NCBI GenBank assembly: GCA_000473305.1
Contig: CP006772.1
Location: 1,612,001 to 1,676,000 of the forward strand
Length of the DNA: 64,000 nt
Direction: 5' to 3'
DNA from: Bacteroidales bacterium CF
Lineage (GTDB): Bacteria; Bacteroidota; Bacteroidia; Bacteroidales; UBA932
Under the pieces are notes generated by a model, which worked only from the letters and a program-made list of their open reading frames with translations, searched no databases and was not told where the DNA came from. Positions 17,643-27,565 of the stretch are shown piece after piece; the first letter of the stretch is position 1, and every line of letters begins with the position of its first letter. The translations under genes were made by a program, and so were the position numbers.

Positions 17643-18875
17643 ATGCCATACAGGATACTTTTATTACTTTTTTGTTTACTGACCCAGTTCCCATCGGTAA
17701 TCCTGGCAACAGACCCGGTAAAAATAAAAAAAGTCGTTATTGACGCAGGGCATGGCGGACACGATCCCGGTTCAATCAGTCCTGACCGTAAAGTTAAGGA
17801 GAAGACCATTGCACTATCTGTGGCGCTTAAGTTTGGAAAATTGATTGAGCAGAACAATCCCGACATAAAGGTCATTTATACGAGAGACACCGACATTTTC
17901 ATTCCTCTCGACACCCGTTCAGATATTGCAAATAATAATAAGGCTGACCTTTTCATCTCCATTCATGTCAACTCGGTCAAAGCCCGGTCTGCTTCCGGCT
18001 CTGAAACCTATGTAATGGGAGAGAGTAAAAGCAGCTCAAACCTTGAGGTTACAATGAAGGAAAACAGCGTTATTTCGCTCGAAGGAGACCATCAGTCTGT
18101 CTATGAGGGTTTTGACCCGAATAATCCTGAGTCCTATATCATTTTCAGCCTCCTCCAGAATGCACATCTGGAACAGAGCCTTCAAATAGCCGAATTTGTT
18201 CAGGAAGAGCTTGGAAAAGGTCCTGTTAAGATAAACAGAGGGATAAAGCAGGGTGGTCTTATTGTCTTATGGAGAAGCTCCATGCCGGCAATTCTGGTTG
18301 AACTTGGATTCATATCCAACCCGAATGATTATCTTGTACTTACCAGAGAGGAGAACCATGATAAATTTGCCAATTCACTATATAAAGCATTTAGTAAGTA
18401 TAAAAAGGCTTATGAGTCAAATAATGGAGAGAAAGTTGCAGTAAAAAACCCGGACTCCGTTGTCAAGAATGAAAAGGCATGTAGTGAAAAGAGTAAAGAG
18501 ATTAAAGCAGAGGAAAAAACTCAAGGAGTAACGAGGGACACATTGGCCGAGATACGTAGAGCCTTGCAGAAAAAGAGCAATATACAAAACAAAGCTACTC
18601 CTGAGAAGTCGGATACGACAAAGAGTACACTTGAAGCCAAGAAAAAATCAAAACCAATAAGCTTCAGGGTACAGATACTGGCGGTGACACGGCCATTGCC
18701 CGAAAAAGCACCTGATTTCAAGGGAGAAAGAGACCTTAAATATATAAAAGTGGGAATTTACTATAAATACAGTGTCGGAGAGTTCAGCTCCAAAGAGGAG
18801 GCCGAGAAAGAACTAATCCGCGTAAAAAAGAAATTTCCACAAGCATTCATTATAAAAGTTGAAAATGAAAATTAA
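17643..18875 (+). CDS. N-acetylmuramoyl-L-alanine amidase (Amidase_3) with C-terminal SPOR-like domain
   Basis: A 410-aa exported enzyme. The signal peptide covers about residues 1-22. The Amidase_3 domain (~residues 28-255) has the zinc motif VIDAGHGGHDPGS, the second His in FISIHVNS and the catalytic Glu in MPAILVELGFISNP. It cleaves the amide between MurNAc and L-Ala in peptidoglycan, usually at division. A charged Lys/Glu linker (~265-335) leads to a C-terminal SPOR-like module (SFRVQILAVTRPLPE...YSVGEFSSKEEAEKEL), which would bind denuded septal glycan. The 3' end overlaps the MCE gene by 11 bp. Confidence 0.88.
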   Translation: MPYRILLLLFCLLTQFPSVILATDPVKIKKVVIDAGHGGHDPGSISPDRKVKEKTIALSVALKFGKLIEQNNPDIKVIYTRDTDIFIPLDTRSDIANNNKADLFISIHVNSVKARSASGSETYVMGESKSSSNLEVTMKENSVISLEGDHQSVYEGFDPNNPESYIIFSLLQNAHLEQSLQIAEFVQEELGKGPVKINRGIKQGGLIVLWRSSMPAILVELGFISNPNDYLVLTREENHDKFANSLYKAFSKYKKAYESNNGEKVAVKNPDSVVKNEKACSEKSKEIKAEEKTQGVTRDTLAEIRRALQKKSNIQNKATPEKSDTTKSTLEAKKKSKPISFRVQILAVTRPLPEKAPDFKGERDLKYIKVGIYYKYSVGEFSSKEEAEKELIRVKKKFPQAFIIKVENEN

Positions 18876-19782
18876 TTTTAACAGAGAACAGAAGATCGGT
18901 TTGTTTGCGATATTGATAGCAGCATCGTTGTACATTACAATAAACTACCTTAAAGGAAAGGACATTTTCGGGACTACCAACATATATTATACGGTATATG
19001 AAAGCGTCGATGGCTTAAACGCCACCGGTCCGGTATTTATAAAAGGTTTCAAGGTTGGAACAGTTCAGAAAATCGAATACCAGGAAAAGAGCGAAAACTT
19101 TCTTGTAACAATGAAGGTTGATTCAAAATTCAGTATCCCCGACAGCTCCATAGCCCAGTTATACAGCTCTGACCTGCTTGGCGGCAAGTCGATCCGGATA
19201 CAGATTGCCAAGGGAGACAGGATAATAGGTGAGCGAGACACTCTCCAATCGCAGATTGAACCCGGTATGATCGAGAATATCGCCGCACAGATTCTTCCAT
19301 TGAAGGATCAAGCGTCTGAACTCATATCCAACCTCAACACAACCTTTGTGAACGTCAATGAAGTTCTCGATCCCCAAGCCAAGAAGCATCTTGCTATGTC
19401 AATTCAGAATCTTGACAGGACATTGCAGAATATAAAGAACATCACATCAAACCTTGACCAGAATGGTCCTGAGATATCCTCATTGATCAGCAATCTCGAC
19501 AATCTCTCCTCATCTCTCAAGAAAAGTGTTGTTGTTCTTGATAAAGGTTTGGGAAACATAACCGAAATCACAGACTCTTTGAAAACAGCAGACCTCTCCG
19601 GTACTGTCAAATCACTTAAGGATCTGCTTTTGGAGATAAATAATCCTCAGGGTTCAATCGGAAAATTGATTAAAACAGATTCGTTACACAACTCAATTGA
19701 TGTGTTGGTAAGGGATATCGATGTCTTGATAAAAAACATACAGGATAACCCTAAAAAGTACATAAAAATTTCCGTATTTTAA
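18865..19782 (+). CDS. MCE/MlaD-family lipid transport protein
   Basis: A 305-aa protein with one N-terminal transmembrane helix (KIGLFAILIAASLYITINYL) and an MCE domain (~residues 38-120: YYTVYESVDGLNATGPVFIK, YSSDLLGGKSIRIQI). A long helical C-terminus resembles MlaD/PqiB needle helices. MCE proteins form periplasmic hexamers that shuttle phospholipids between membranes with an MlaE/MlaF ABC pair, not present here. The frame also opens six bases earlier at a TTG, but the ATG at 18865 is the natural start. The amidase-MCE gene pair is commonly seen in Bacteroidota. Confidence 0.87.
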   Translation: MKINFNREQKIGLFAILIAASLYITINYLKGKDIFGTTNIYYTVYESVDGLNATGPVFIKGFKVGTVQKIEYQEKSENFLVTMKVDSKFSIPDSSIAQLYSSDLLGGKSIRIQIAKGDRIIGERDTLQSQIEPGMIENIAAQILPLKDQASELISNLNTTFVNVNEVLDPQAKKHLAMSIQNLDRTLQNIKNITSNLDQNGPEISSLISNLDNLSSSLKKSVVVLDKGLGNITEITDSLKTADLSGTVKSLKDLLLEINNPQGSIGKLIKTDSLHNSIDVLVRDIDVLIKNIQDNPKKYIKISVF

Positions 19783-19798
19783 AGAAAATTTTTTCTTT
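19781..19798. repeat. A/T-only inverted repeat after the MCE gene
   Basis: AAAGAAAA (19781-19788) and TTTTCTTT (19791-19798) are perfect arms around TT, overlapping the MCE stop codon. It could be a weak terminator or part of the A+T-rich dnaA leader. Confidence 0.5.
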
Positions 19799-19953
19799 AT
19801 TTTATTGATTTTTAAGATTGTCAATTTTAAAAAAATTTTCCGTCTGAAATACAGCCTCTTGAAAAATTCTTGAATTTTCAAAGCGATTATTTGTTTTTTT
19901 TTAAAGAATTTATCCCCATTTTTGTTTTGCAATCTAAAACAAAAATCTTAAAC
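19783..19953. other. A+T-rich dnaA leader, possible origin or DnaA-regulatory region
   Basis: This 171-bp gap is about 79% A+T (36 G/C by hand count), well above its surroundings. It holds the inverted repeat at 19781-19798, an imperfect one at 19859-19881 (TTGAAAAATTC / GAATTTTCAA), and one near-match to the DnaA box, TTATCCCCA at 19910-19918 (one mismatch to TTATCCACA). Origins often lie beside dnaA and contain A+T-rich unwinding DNA, but one imperfect box is not enough to call oriC; dnaA autoregulation is an alternative. Confidence 0.3.
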
Positions 19954-21369
19954 ATGTCTGAAGCTTCATATACAACAGTATGGAATAATTGTCTCCAAAT
20001 CGTAAAGGACAATATTCCACCTCAGAGTTTCAAGACGTGGTTCGAACCTATAAAGGCTGTAAAACTCACAGGGAGCATACTGACAATAGCCGTACCTACC
20101 CATTTCTTTATAGAGTTTCTTGAAGAATACTATATTGACCTTATCAGTAAGGCCCTCAAACGCGAGCTTGGCAGGGATGCTAAACTTGAGTACAATGTGA
20201 AGGTTATTTCAAATGAAAAACCGGTACAGATTCCACATCAATCTACAGCCGAGATAACAAATAAGACCTTACCTTTTCCTAATCAGGCAAGACAAATAGC
20301 GAACCCGTTCGTCATCCCGGGACTCCAACAATTGAAGATTGACCCACAACTCAATCCTCACTTCAGTTTTGAAAATTTCATAGAAGGCGAATGCAACAGA
20401 CTTGCAAGATCTGCGGGACTCACTATCGCATCCAACCCGGGGTCGAGTGCGTTCAACCCTCTCTTCCTTTACGGAGGTTCGGGACTTGGAAAGACACACC
20501 TTGCACAGGCAATAGGGATCAACATAAAGGAGAGATTCCCCGACAAGATAGTTCTTTATGTAAGTGCAAACCGCTTCCAGACCCAGTTCATGGATGCTGT
20601 TAACGTTAAGAACAAACTGACAGACTTCCTTCATTTCTATCAGATGATAGATGTACTGATTATTGACGACGTTCAGGAATTTGCCGGAAAGAGCGGTACA
20701 CAAAATGCCTTTTTCCACATTTTCAGCCATCTTCACAATCTCGGCAAACAACTTATACTTACTTCGGATAAGCCACCTGTAGATCTGCAGGATCTGGAAC
20801 AGAGACTGCTTTCAAGGTTCAAATGGGGTTTGCTTGCAGAACTGCGTCAGCCGGACTATCAGACAAGGATGGCAATTATAAGGGCAAAATGTTACAATGA
20901 CGGTGTAACCCTTCCGGAAGAGGTCGTATCATATCTTGCTTCAAGAGTGACTACAAATATCAGAGAGATCGAGGGAACATTAAACTCATTGCTTGCTCAG
21001 GCTATATTCAACAATAAGACCATCGACATGGAGCTTGCGGAGAGTCTTACCGAAAAGATTGTCAGCAGGAACAGAAATGAGCTCACTATTGATGAGATTC
21101 AGAAGACAGTATGCGAATACTTCAAGATAAATACTGAACTATTCCTCTCTTCATCCAGAAAGAGAGAACTGGTACAGGCAAGGCAGATTGCCATGTTTCT
21201 AAGCAGAAACCTCACAAACAACTCCCTTGCCACTATCGGCTCCCAGACAGGAGGAAGAGATCATGCAACAGTACTTCACGCATACAATACCGTCTGTGAC
21301 CTTATCGATACTGACCGCTCTTTCCGTAAGTATGTCACAGATATAGAGAAAAAACTAAAACCACAATAG
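19954..21369 (+). CDS. dnaA: chromosomal replication initiator protein DnaA
   Basis: A 471-aa AAA+ initiator. Domain I is at the start (TVWNNCLQIVKDNIPPQSFK), followed by a short linker. The AAA+ domain has Walker A GGSGLGKTHLAQA, Walker B VLIIDDVQEFAGK, and a sensor/arginine-finger region around LEQRLLSRFKWG. Domain IV ends with the DNA-binding signature GGRDHATVLHAYN that reads DnaA boxes. The open frame reaches back to 19870, but the start at 19954 (MSEASYTTVWNN) matches the family and follows an A-rich leader. Confidence 0.97.
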   Translation: MSEASYTTVWNNCLQIVKDNIPPQSFKTWFEPIKAVKLTGSILTIAVPTHFFIEFLEEYYIDLISKALKRELGRDAKLEYNVKVISNEKPVQIPHQSTAEITNKTLPFPNQARQIANPFVIPGLQQLKIDPQLNPHFSFENFIEGECNRLARSAGLTIASNPGSSAFNPLFLYGGSGLGKTHLAQAIGINIKERFPDKIVLYVSANRFQTQFMDAVNVKNKLTDFLHFYQMIDVLIIDDVQEFAGKSGTQNAFFHIFSHLHNLGKQLILTSDKPPVDLQDLEQRLLSRFKWGLLAELRQPDYQTRMAIIRAKCYNDGVTLPEEVVSYLASRVTTNIREIEGTLNSLLAQAIFNNKTIDMELAESLTEKIVSRNRNELTIDEIQKTVCEYFKINTELFLSSSRKRELVQARQIAMFLSRNLTNNSLATIGSQTGGRDHATVLHAYNTVCDLIDTDRSFRKYVTDIEKKLKPQ

Positions 21370-21375
21370 AACAAC

Positions 21376-22812
21376 ATGGAATCCCAAAAAGTCCTGTCAT
21401 ACTTTTCAGAGATCTGCAAAATTCCCAGAGAATCAGGTCACGAAGAGATGATAGTAGCATACTTGGAAAATTTTGCAAAGGAGAACTCTCTTGAATACAA
21501 GATAGACGATTCAGGAAACATTGTTATATCGAAAGAGGCGACTCCCGGAATGGAAAGCATTCCGACTGTAGTTTTGCAAAGTCATTCTGATATGGTATGC
21601 GAGAAAAACAGCGACAGCACACACGACTTCAGTAAAGACCCAATAAAAGTAGTCGAGGAGGATGGCTGGCTTATAGCAAAAGAGACGACCCTTGGAGCAG
21701 ACTGCGGAATCGGTATGGCTGCCCAGATGGCAATCCTTACAGACAAAACAATTGAGCACGGCAGAATTGAGGCCCTCTTTACAACAGATGAAGAGACCGG
21801 CCTTACAGGAGCTAAAGCTCTTAAACCAGGTTTTATAACAGGCAACATACTTATAAACCTTGACTCGGAGGACGAGGGAGAGCTTTTTATCGGTTGTGCC
21901 GGAGGAATTGACACAACAGCTGTTTTCAAGTACAAAAAAGAACAGATACCATCCGGAATGGACTTTATGAAGGTAGGCTTCTACGGAGCTACCGGAGGAC
22001 ACAGCGGAGACGACATCAACAAGAACAGGGCAAATGCCAATCAGCTTCTGACAAGATTTCTCCTGCCTATTTTTGAGAAATACAATATTGCCATTTGCAG
22101 GATAGATGGCGGGAACAAACGTAATGCGATATCACGCGAGGCATACGCAACAATTGCCTTTAAGCCTGCTGACAAGGACAAAATATTAAACCTCTTCAAG
22201 AAGACGGAGGCAGAGATTTTAGATGAGTACCGGGTTGCGGACCCTGATCTTTTCGGAAAGATAGAGACAACACAGCAGGAGGAGTGGTGTATGGATTCTG
22301 ATACAACATACCGTTTGCTGAACTCTTTAAATGCCTGCCCTCACGGTGTTCTTGCCATGAGTCAGGACATTCCCGGATTTGTTGAAACCTCTACGAACCT
22401 GGCATCTATCAAGATGACTGCAGAAGAGGAGATAACTATATGCACAAGTCAGAGGAGTTCACTGAATAGTGCCAGATATCAGGCCGCAAGCAGGATTGAA
22501 TCAATGTTCAAGCTTGCAGGAGCGCAGGTAACACATGAAAGTGAATACCCTGGATGGAAGCCAAAAATGGATTCCAAACTTCTCGGAGTAAGTAAAGAGG
22601 CATACATCAAACTATTCGGAAACGAGCCGGTAGTCAGGGCAATACATGCAGGATTGGAGTGCGGACTTTTCCTTGACAAATATCCGAATCTCGATATGAT
22701 CTCATTCGGCCCGACACTTAGAGGAGTACATGCTCCCGGAGAGAGACTGGAACTTGCAACTGTGGACAAATTCTGGAAACTTCTTGTACAGATACTTAAA
22801 GACATAAAATAA
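21376..22812 (+). CDS. pepD: aminoacyl-histidine dipeptidase PepD (M20 metallopeptidase)
   Basis: A 478-aa cytosolic M20 family dipeptidase (Xaa-His dipeptidase). Metal-binding motifs are visible: LQSHSDMVCEKN, TTLGADCGIGMAAQMAIL, FTTDEETGLTGAKAL (general-base Glu region) and NLDSEDEGELFIGCAGG. The dimerisation-domain motif GATGGHSGDDINKNRANANQ is family-typical. It hydrolyses carnosine-type and other dipeptides for amino-acid supply. It starts 6 bp after dnaA and could be read through from it. Confidence 0.94.
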   Translation: MESQKVLSYFSEICKIPRESGHEEMIVAYLENFAKENSLEYKIDDSGNIVISKEATPGMESIPTVVLQSHSDMVCEKNSDSTHDFSKDPIKVVEEDGWLIAKETTLGADCGIGMAAQMAILTDKTIEHGRIEALFTTDEETGLTGAKALKPGFITGNILINLDSEDEGELFIGCAGGIDTTAVFKYKKEQIPSGMDFMKVGFYGATGGHSGDDINKNRANANQLLTRFLLPIFEKYNIAICRIDGGNKRNAISREAYATIAFKPADKDKILNLFKKTEAEILDEYRVADPDLFGKIETTQQEEWCMDSDTTYRLLNSLNACPHGVLAMSQDIPGFVETSTNLASIKMTAEEEITICTSQRSSLNSARYQAASRIESMFKLAGAQVTHESEYPGWKPKMDSKLLGVSKEAYIKLFGNEPVVRAIHAGLECGLFLDKYPNLDMISFGPTLRGVHAPGERLELATVDKFWKLLVQILKDIK

Positions 22813-22824
22813 AAAAGAAAAATT

Positions 22825-23475
22825 ATGGGAGTATTGATTGCCCCTTCCATGCTCTCTGCGGATTTTGGAAATCTGGCACAACAGGTTGACATGGTCAACA
22901 AGAGCGATGCAGACCTGATACATCTTGATATCATGGATGGCGTTTTCGTACCAAACATCTCATATGGTTTTCCGGTAGTCAAGGCAATAGCCGGGACTGC
23001 CGTAAAGCCTCTTGATGCACACCTTATGATCGTAGACCCGGACAGATATTTTGATAATTTCAGGAATCTCGGGGTTGAATATCTGAGTGTACACTACGAG
23101 GCTTGCACACACCTTCACCGCTCCCTTCAAAGGATAAAAAACCTCGGAATGAAAGCCGGGGTTGCCCTTAACCCACACACACCTGCACACCTGCTATCAG
23201 AAATTGTAACTGAAGCCGATTTCATCCTTATAATGTCCGTCAATCCCGGATTCGGCGGACAGAGCTTTATAGAGAATACATACCATAAATTGGGAAAAAT
23301 CAAGGAGATAATCAAGGAGGCCGGTTCAAAATGTCTTATAGAGATAGATGGTGGAGTGAACAAGGATAATGCACCTTTGCTTGTAAAAGCCGGAGCAGAC
23401 ATCTTAGTTGCAGGAAACAGTGTCTTCGGGGCACCAGACCCAATTAAGGCCATCAGAGATTTAAAATATACCTGA
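22825..23475 (+). CDS. rpe: ribulose-phosphate 3-epimerase
   Basis: A 216-aa TIM-barrel enzyme interconverting ribulose-5-P and xylulose-5-P in the pentose phosphate pathway. Catalytic motifs present are IAPSMLSADFGNLAQQ, LIHLDIMDGVFVPNISYG (His/Asp metal ligands), KPLDAHLMIVDPDRY and MSVNPGFGGQSFIENT, with phosphate-binding GADILVAGNSVFG. It starts 12 bp after pepD. Its last 23 bases overlap the 3' end of birA on the other strand. Confidence 0.96.
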   Translation: MGVLIAPSMLSADFGNLAQQVDMVNKSDADLIHLDIMDGVFVPNISYGFPVVKAIAGTAVKPLDAHLMIVDPDRYFDNFRNLGVEYLSVHYEACTHLHRSLQRIKNLGMKAGVALNPHTPAHLLSEIVTEADFILIMSVNPGFGGQSFIENTYHKLGKIKEIIKEAGSKCLIEIDGGVNKDNAPLLVKAGADILVAGNSVFGAPDPIKAIRDLKYT

Positions 23476-24205
23476 TCTCTTTAAAAGCATAGCTTTTTAC
23501 ACACCCGTCCCTCCTCTCCAACAGAAGACATGCGCACTTGTCTATACCGGTGATTTTTGCCTCAAACCTCTCATTTGTGGCTGTATCTTCGTATAAATAA
23601 AACTCATTGATATGATATAAATGGCTAAGGTAGTCAGCTTCTGTTTTTTTTGCCAGATATTCAAAATTAGCGACATCTATTTCATTATACAACCCCTCTA
23701 TCGCTGAGGCAAGCAATTCTAGTTCGTTTTCTACAACAAGAGATTTACCGGTCTCATTAATCACAGAGGTAGGATTGGGAGCATCGGATGCAAACTTTTT
23801 CTGGTTTAAGTTTAATCCTATACCGATAATGGATGCTGACAATTTGTCACCCCCCAGATAGTGCTCTATGAGGATACCGCATATTTTCCTGTTGTATACA
23901 TAAATATCGTTTGGCCACTTTATTGACGCAGTAATACCTCTGTTTTTCAAATAGTTGACAATCCCCAAAGTTGTTATTTGTGATATTAGAAACTGATCTT
24001 CAGCTTTTATAAATTTTGGTTTAACAAGAATTGAAAACGTAAGATTCTCTCCTACTGCACTTTCCCATGTGTTTCCCTTCTGACCGCGACCATTTGTCTG
24101 GTATCGTGCCGCAAAGACAGTAAAGTCTTCAACTCGGTCCATCTGCCTATTCGCCTCATAATTAGTGGAATCTAGGATTTCAAACCATTTTATGCATTTT
24201 GCCAT
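23453..24205 (-). CDS. birA: biotin--[acetyl-CoA-carboxylase] ligase
   Basis: A 250-aa BirA-type ligase without the N-terminal DNA-binding domain of E. coli BirA, so it is probably catalytic only. It adenylates biotin and transfers it to a carboxylase carrier lysine. The biotinyl-AMP loop RYQTNGRGQKGNTWES and the segments SIKWPNDIYVYNRKICGILIE and IIGIGLNLNQKKF are diagnostic. The open frame extends to 24268, but the ATG at 24205 (MAKCIKWFEILDSTN) fits the family start. It is divergent from rsfS and overlaps rpe by 23 bp at the 3' ends. Confidence 0.92.
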   Translation of the reverse strand: MAKCIKWFEILDSTNYEANRQMDRVEDFTVFAARYQTNGRGQKGNTWESAVGENLTFSILVKPKFIKAEDQFLISQITTLGIVNYLKNRGITASIKWPNDIYVYNRKICGILIEHYLGGDKLSASIIGIGLNLNQKKFASDAPNPTSVINETGKSLVVENELELLASAIEGLYNEIDVANFEYLAKKTEADYLSHLYHINEFYLYEDTATNERFEAKITGIDKCACLLLERRDGCVKSYAFKEIRYILNL

Positions 24206-24239
24206 TATAATAAAGTTGTAATTGGAAACAAAATTGCAG

Positions 24240-24247
24240 TAATTTTG
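24240..24247 (+). promoter_or_regulatory. -7 element of the rsfS-ftsH-cdsA-psd operon
   Basis: TAATTTTG matches TAnnTTTG, 41 bp before the rsfS GTG. Confidence 0.45.
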
Positions 24248-24288
24248 CGATATATAAAAATGAATCAATTAAATAAACACTTAGTATA

Positions 24289-24672
24289 GTGCCAACAAAA
24301 AAGAACTCAACCACAAAGGAGACAGATGCATTGGAAGTTCAATGCATCGCTGAAGCAATGCTTGAAAAAAAGGGTAAAGGGGTTTGCTCGCTTAATCTGA
24401 AGGAGATAGGAACTGCAATTACAGACTACTTTATAGTTTGTAATGCCGATTCATCTACTCAAGTGGGCGCAATAGCCGACTATGTAGAGGAGATGATGTA
24501 CACAAAGTGCAACCGCAAGGTTGTCCGTATGCAGGGTAAAGAGAATTCATTCTGGGTAATCCTTGATTACACAAACATTGTAGTCCACATCTTCCAGACC
24601 GAGTACAGACTGTTTTACCGTCTTGAAGATTTATGGGCTGATGCACCAAAGACAAATTACGAAGATAAATAA
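24289..24672 (+). CDS. rsfS: ribosome silencing factor RsfS
   Basis: A 127-aa RsfS/Iojap protein that binds L14 on the 50S subunit and blocks subunit joining under starvation. The family core is AEAMLEKKGKGVCSLNLKEI, DYFIVCNADSSTQVGAIADY and WVILDYTNIVVHIFQTEYRLFYRLEDLW. The start is a GTG at 24289; no in-frame ATG is available upstream, and the next ATG would remove part of the first helix. It is the first gene of a + strand operon, 17 bp before ftsH. Confidence 0.92.
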   Translation: MPTKKNSTTKETDALEVQCIAEAMLEKKGKGVCSLNLKEIGTAITDYFIVCNADSSTQVGAIADYVEEMMYTKCNRKVVRMQGKENSFWVILDYTNIVVHIFQTEYRLFYRLEDLWADAPKTNYEDK

Positions 24673-24689
24673 TCTGAAACTAAATAATA

Positions 24690-26687
24690 ATGGATATTCC
24701 AAACAAAGATAAAGAGCGCAACAAGCTCAAGCTCCCCAAATTCAACGTATTGTGGATATATGTAATTATGCTCGGCGGCATATTTTATATGTGGACAACA
24801 TACGACGGCGGTGACCCGGTTAAGACAGAATGGACCGAAGTAAAAGAGAAGATGGCTCCGGCAGGTGATATAGATAAGATAATATTTGTCACTAATATGA
24901 ACCGTGCCGAGGTATATATCAAAAAAGAGAGTATAGCAAAGTACAAGAACAAATTCGGGGGCAAAATACCAAAATATGCACCTCAGTTCTACTTTGTCGT
25001 ATCTAATAATTTCAATGCCGAAGAGCAGATTGACCTTGTGAGACAACAATTACCCGAGGGTAATAAGTTCTCATTTGAGAATGAAGAGAGGACCAATTAC
25101 TTTGCCAAGGCAATGGAGTGGCTTCTTTTCCCGATTCTGCTGGTTGCACTTTGGTTCTTCATGTTCAGAAAGATGAACAAAGGAATGGGCGGCGGCAGCC
25201 AGGGCGGAGGAGGAATCTTCTCTGTAGGAAAATCACAGGCCAAGCTTTTTGACAAGGACAATAATACAAAAATAACCTTTAAGGATGTTGCCGGTCTCGA
25301 AGAGGCAAAGGTAGAGGTGATGGAGATAGTGGATTTCCTCAAGAATCCTAAGAAATACACAAGCCTCGGAGGTAAGATACCAAAGGGTGCTCTGCTTGTT
25401 GGCCCTCCCGGTACCGGTAAAACCCTGCTTGCAAAGGCAGTTGCAGGCGAGGCAAATGTTCCTTTCTTCTCTATCTCGGGTTCAGACTTCGTTGAGATGT
25501 TCGTCGGAGTAGGTGCATCACGTGTAAGGGATCTGTTCAGACAGGCTAAGGAGAAAGCTCCTTGTATTGTATTTATAGATGAAATTGATGCCGTAGGAAG
25601 GGCAAGAAGCAAAAATGCGGGATTCTCTTCAAACGACGAGAGAGAGAACACACTCAACCAGCTGTTGACAGAGATGGATGGATTCGGTTCCAACTCGGGC
25701 GTCATAATTCTTGCTGCAACCAACCGCGCAGATATACTTGACAAAGCTCTTATGAGAGCCGGCCGTTTCGACAGACAGATTCATGTTGACCTGCCGGAAC
25801 TAAAAGAGAGAGTTGAAATTTTCGGAGTTCATCTAAGAAACCTCAAACTGGTAGATGGCTTCAACATTGAGTTCCTGGCAAAACAGACACCCGGATTCTC
25901 CGGTGCCGACATAGCAAATGTTTGTAACGAGGCAGCATTGATTGCAGCAAGAAAGAACAAGGAAGCAATTGACAAACAAGATTTTCTTGACGCTGTTGAC
26001 AGGATTATCGGAGGACTTGAAAAAAGGAGCAAGATAATCTCACCTCAGGAGAAGAGGACAATTGCCTTCCATGAAGCAGGACACGCCACAGTAAGTTGGA
26101 TACTACCCAATGCAAACCCGCTTCTCAAGGTAACAATCATTCCTCGCGGAAGGGCACTGGGTGCAGCATGGTATCTTCCGGAAGAGAGACAGATTACCAC
26201 AACCGAACAGATGATGGACGAGATGGCCGCAACATTGGGTGGACGTGCTGCAGAAGAGATAATTAACAACAAGATATCCACAGGAGCCCTAAATGATCTT
26301 GAAAAGATTACAAAGCAGGCATACGCTATGGTTTCATACCTAGGTATGAGCAAGAGTGTGGGAAACATCTCCTTCTACGACTCAACTGAGTCCAATGGTT
26401 TCAACATAGGAAAACCATACAGCGAGAAAACAGCAGAGCTGATCGACAAGGAGGCAAAGAGGCTTATAGACGAGTCGTATGATACTGCCCGGAAGATTCT
26501 GAAGGATAACATAGAGGGATTCACTAAGCTTGCCGAACTTCTGTTGGAAAAAGAGGTGATTTTCTCTGAAGACCTGGAGACAATATTTGGTAAAAGAGCC
26601 GGGAGCCAGCCACCTTCAAGAACCGGAGACGAGCCTTCATCTGCAAACTTGTTGCCTGAAGCTGACAGGGAGGAGAAAACAGAATAG
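24690..26687 (+). CDS. ftsH: ATP-dependent zinc metalloprotease FtsH
   Basis: A 665-aa membrane protease. Two transmembrane helices (~residues 17-35 and 143-160) flank a periplasmic domain. The AAA+ module has Walker [14 protein letters not shown], Walker [14 protein letters not shown] and the second region of homology [21 protein letters not shown]. The zinc site HEAGH lies in the peptidase domain. FtsH degrades unfolded membrane proteins and short-lived regulators. The Ser/Glu/Pro-rich C-terminal tail is typical for the family. It is followed after 2 bp by cdsA. Confidence 0.97.
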   Translation: MDIPNKDKERNKLKLPKFNVLWIYVIMLGGIFYMWTTYDGGDPVKTEWTEVKEKMAPAGDIDKIIFVTNMNRAEVYIKKESIAKYKNKFGGKIPKYAPQFYFVVSNNFNAEEQIDLVRQQLPEGNKFSFENEERTNYFAKAMEWLLFPILLVALWFFMFRKMNKGMGGGSQGGGGIFSVGKSQAKLFDKDNNTKITFKDVAGLEEAKVEVMEIVDFLKNPKKYTSLGGKIPKGALLVGPPGTGKTLLAKAVAGEANVPFFSISGSDFVEMFVGVGASRVRDLFRQAKEKAPCIVFIDEIDAVGRARSKNAGFSSNDERENTLNQLLTEMDGFGSNSGVIILAATNRADILDKALMRAGRFDRQIHVDLPELKERVEIFGVHLRNLKLVDGFNIEFLAKQTPGFSGADIANVCNEAALIAARKNKEAIDKQDFLDAVDRIIGGLEKRSKIISPQEKRTIAFHEAGHATVSWILPNANPLLKVTIIPRGRALGAAWYLPEERQITTTEQMMDEMAATLGGRAAEEIINNKISTGALNDLEKITKQAYAMVSYLGMSKSVGNISFYDSTESNGFNIGKPYSEKTAELIDKEAKRLIDESYDTARKILKDNIEGFTKLAELLLEKEVIFSEDLETIFGKRAGSQPPSRTGDEPSSANLLPEADREEKTE

Positions 26688-26689
26688 AG

Positions 26690-27559
26690 ATGAGTGGTAA
26701 AATAAACACTACACTTGTAAGAAGTATAAGTGGTATAATATTCCTTGCAATAATGGTGGGCTCTATGTTTTTGAGCCCAATTGCATTTGGTGCTGTCATG
26801 GCATTCGCTGTGGGGTTGATGATTACAGAATACCTTATGATGACCCTTAATGCCAGGTTCAGGCTTGCACAAGCTCTTACAGTAACAGCAGGAGTCACAT
26901 TATACATCCTGGTATACCTCTATAAGGCTTATGACATAGATCCGCGCTGGTTCTATCTGATGACTATTCCAATATCGTCAATATTTATATCATTACTTTA
27001 TTACAAGGGCAATCTGCAGGATGATACAGTAAACGGCACAGAGATATACAAGATGCATCCGTTCTTGTTTACATCCTTGATATACATAGCACTGCCATTT
27101 TCTCTGACCTCCTTTATTCTTTTTGACTCGGGATTAAACTACAAACCACTGCTTCTTTTGTCCATGTTTATCATTATGTGGGCATCAGATGTAGGAGCAT
27201 ACGTTTTTGGAATGCTATTCGGACAGAAAGGCGGCCATAAACTTTTTCCTTCAATATCTCCGAAAAAATCCTGGGAGGGATTTTTCGGAGGTCTTTTTTG
27301 TGGCCTTGTAGCAGGTTTTCTTGTCTGGACATTCTCACTGACAGATTTTTCACTCATTCACAATATCGTGATCGCGCTTATCATAAGTTTGACCGGAGTC
27401 ACCGGTGATTTGGTAGAGTCGCAGTTAAAACGTAATTTTGGCGCTAAGGATTCGGGAAAGCTTATGCCCGGACACGGAGGTCTTCTTGACAGGTTTGATG
27501 CAACACTGATCTCGTTTCCTCTCGCAATAACATATATAAAACTATTTTCTCTAATTTAG
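26690..27559 (+). CDS. cdsA: phosphatidate cytidylyltransferase
   Basis: A 289-aa polytopic membrane enzyme that makes CDP-diacylglycerol from phosphatidic acid and CTP. The C-terminal signature KRNFGAKDSGKLMPGHGGLLDRFDA is present in full, preceded by SDVGAYVFGMLFGQKGGHKL and SPKKSWEGFFGG. About seven hydrophobic segments are visible. It sits 2 bp after ftsH and 6 bp before psd, so phospholipid genes are grouped with ftsH and rsfS. Confidence 0.95.
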   Translation: MSGKINTTLVRSISGIIFLAIMVGSMFLSPIAFGAVMAFAVGLMITEYLMMTLNARFRLAQALTVTAGVTLYILVYLYKAYDIDPRWFYLMTIPISSIFISLLYYKGNLQDDTVNGTEIYKMHPFLFTSLIYIALPFSLTSFILFDSGLNYKPLLLLSMFIIMWASDVGAYVFGMLFGQKGGHKLFPSISPKKSWEGFFGGLFCGLVAGFLVWTFSLTDFSLIHNIVIALIISLTGVTGDLVESQLKRNFGAKDSGKLMPGHGGLLDRFDATLISFPLAITYIKLFSLI

Positions 27560-27565
27560 AAAACG

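Noticed and set aside
25097-25744. 215-codon - strand frame
   Set aside because: Antisense of the highly conserved ftsH ATPase core; no family motifs.
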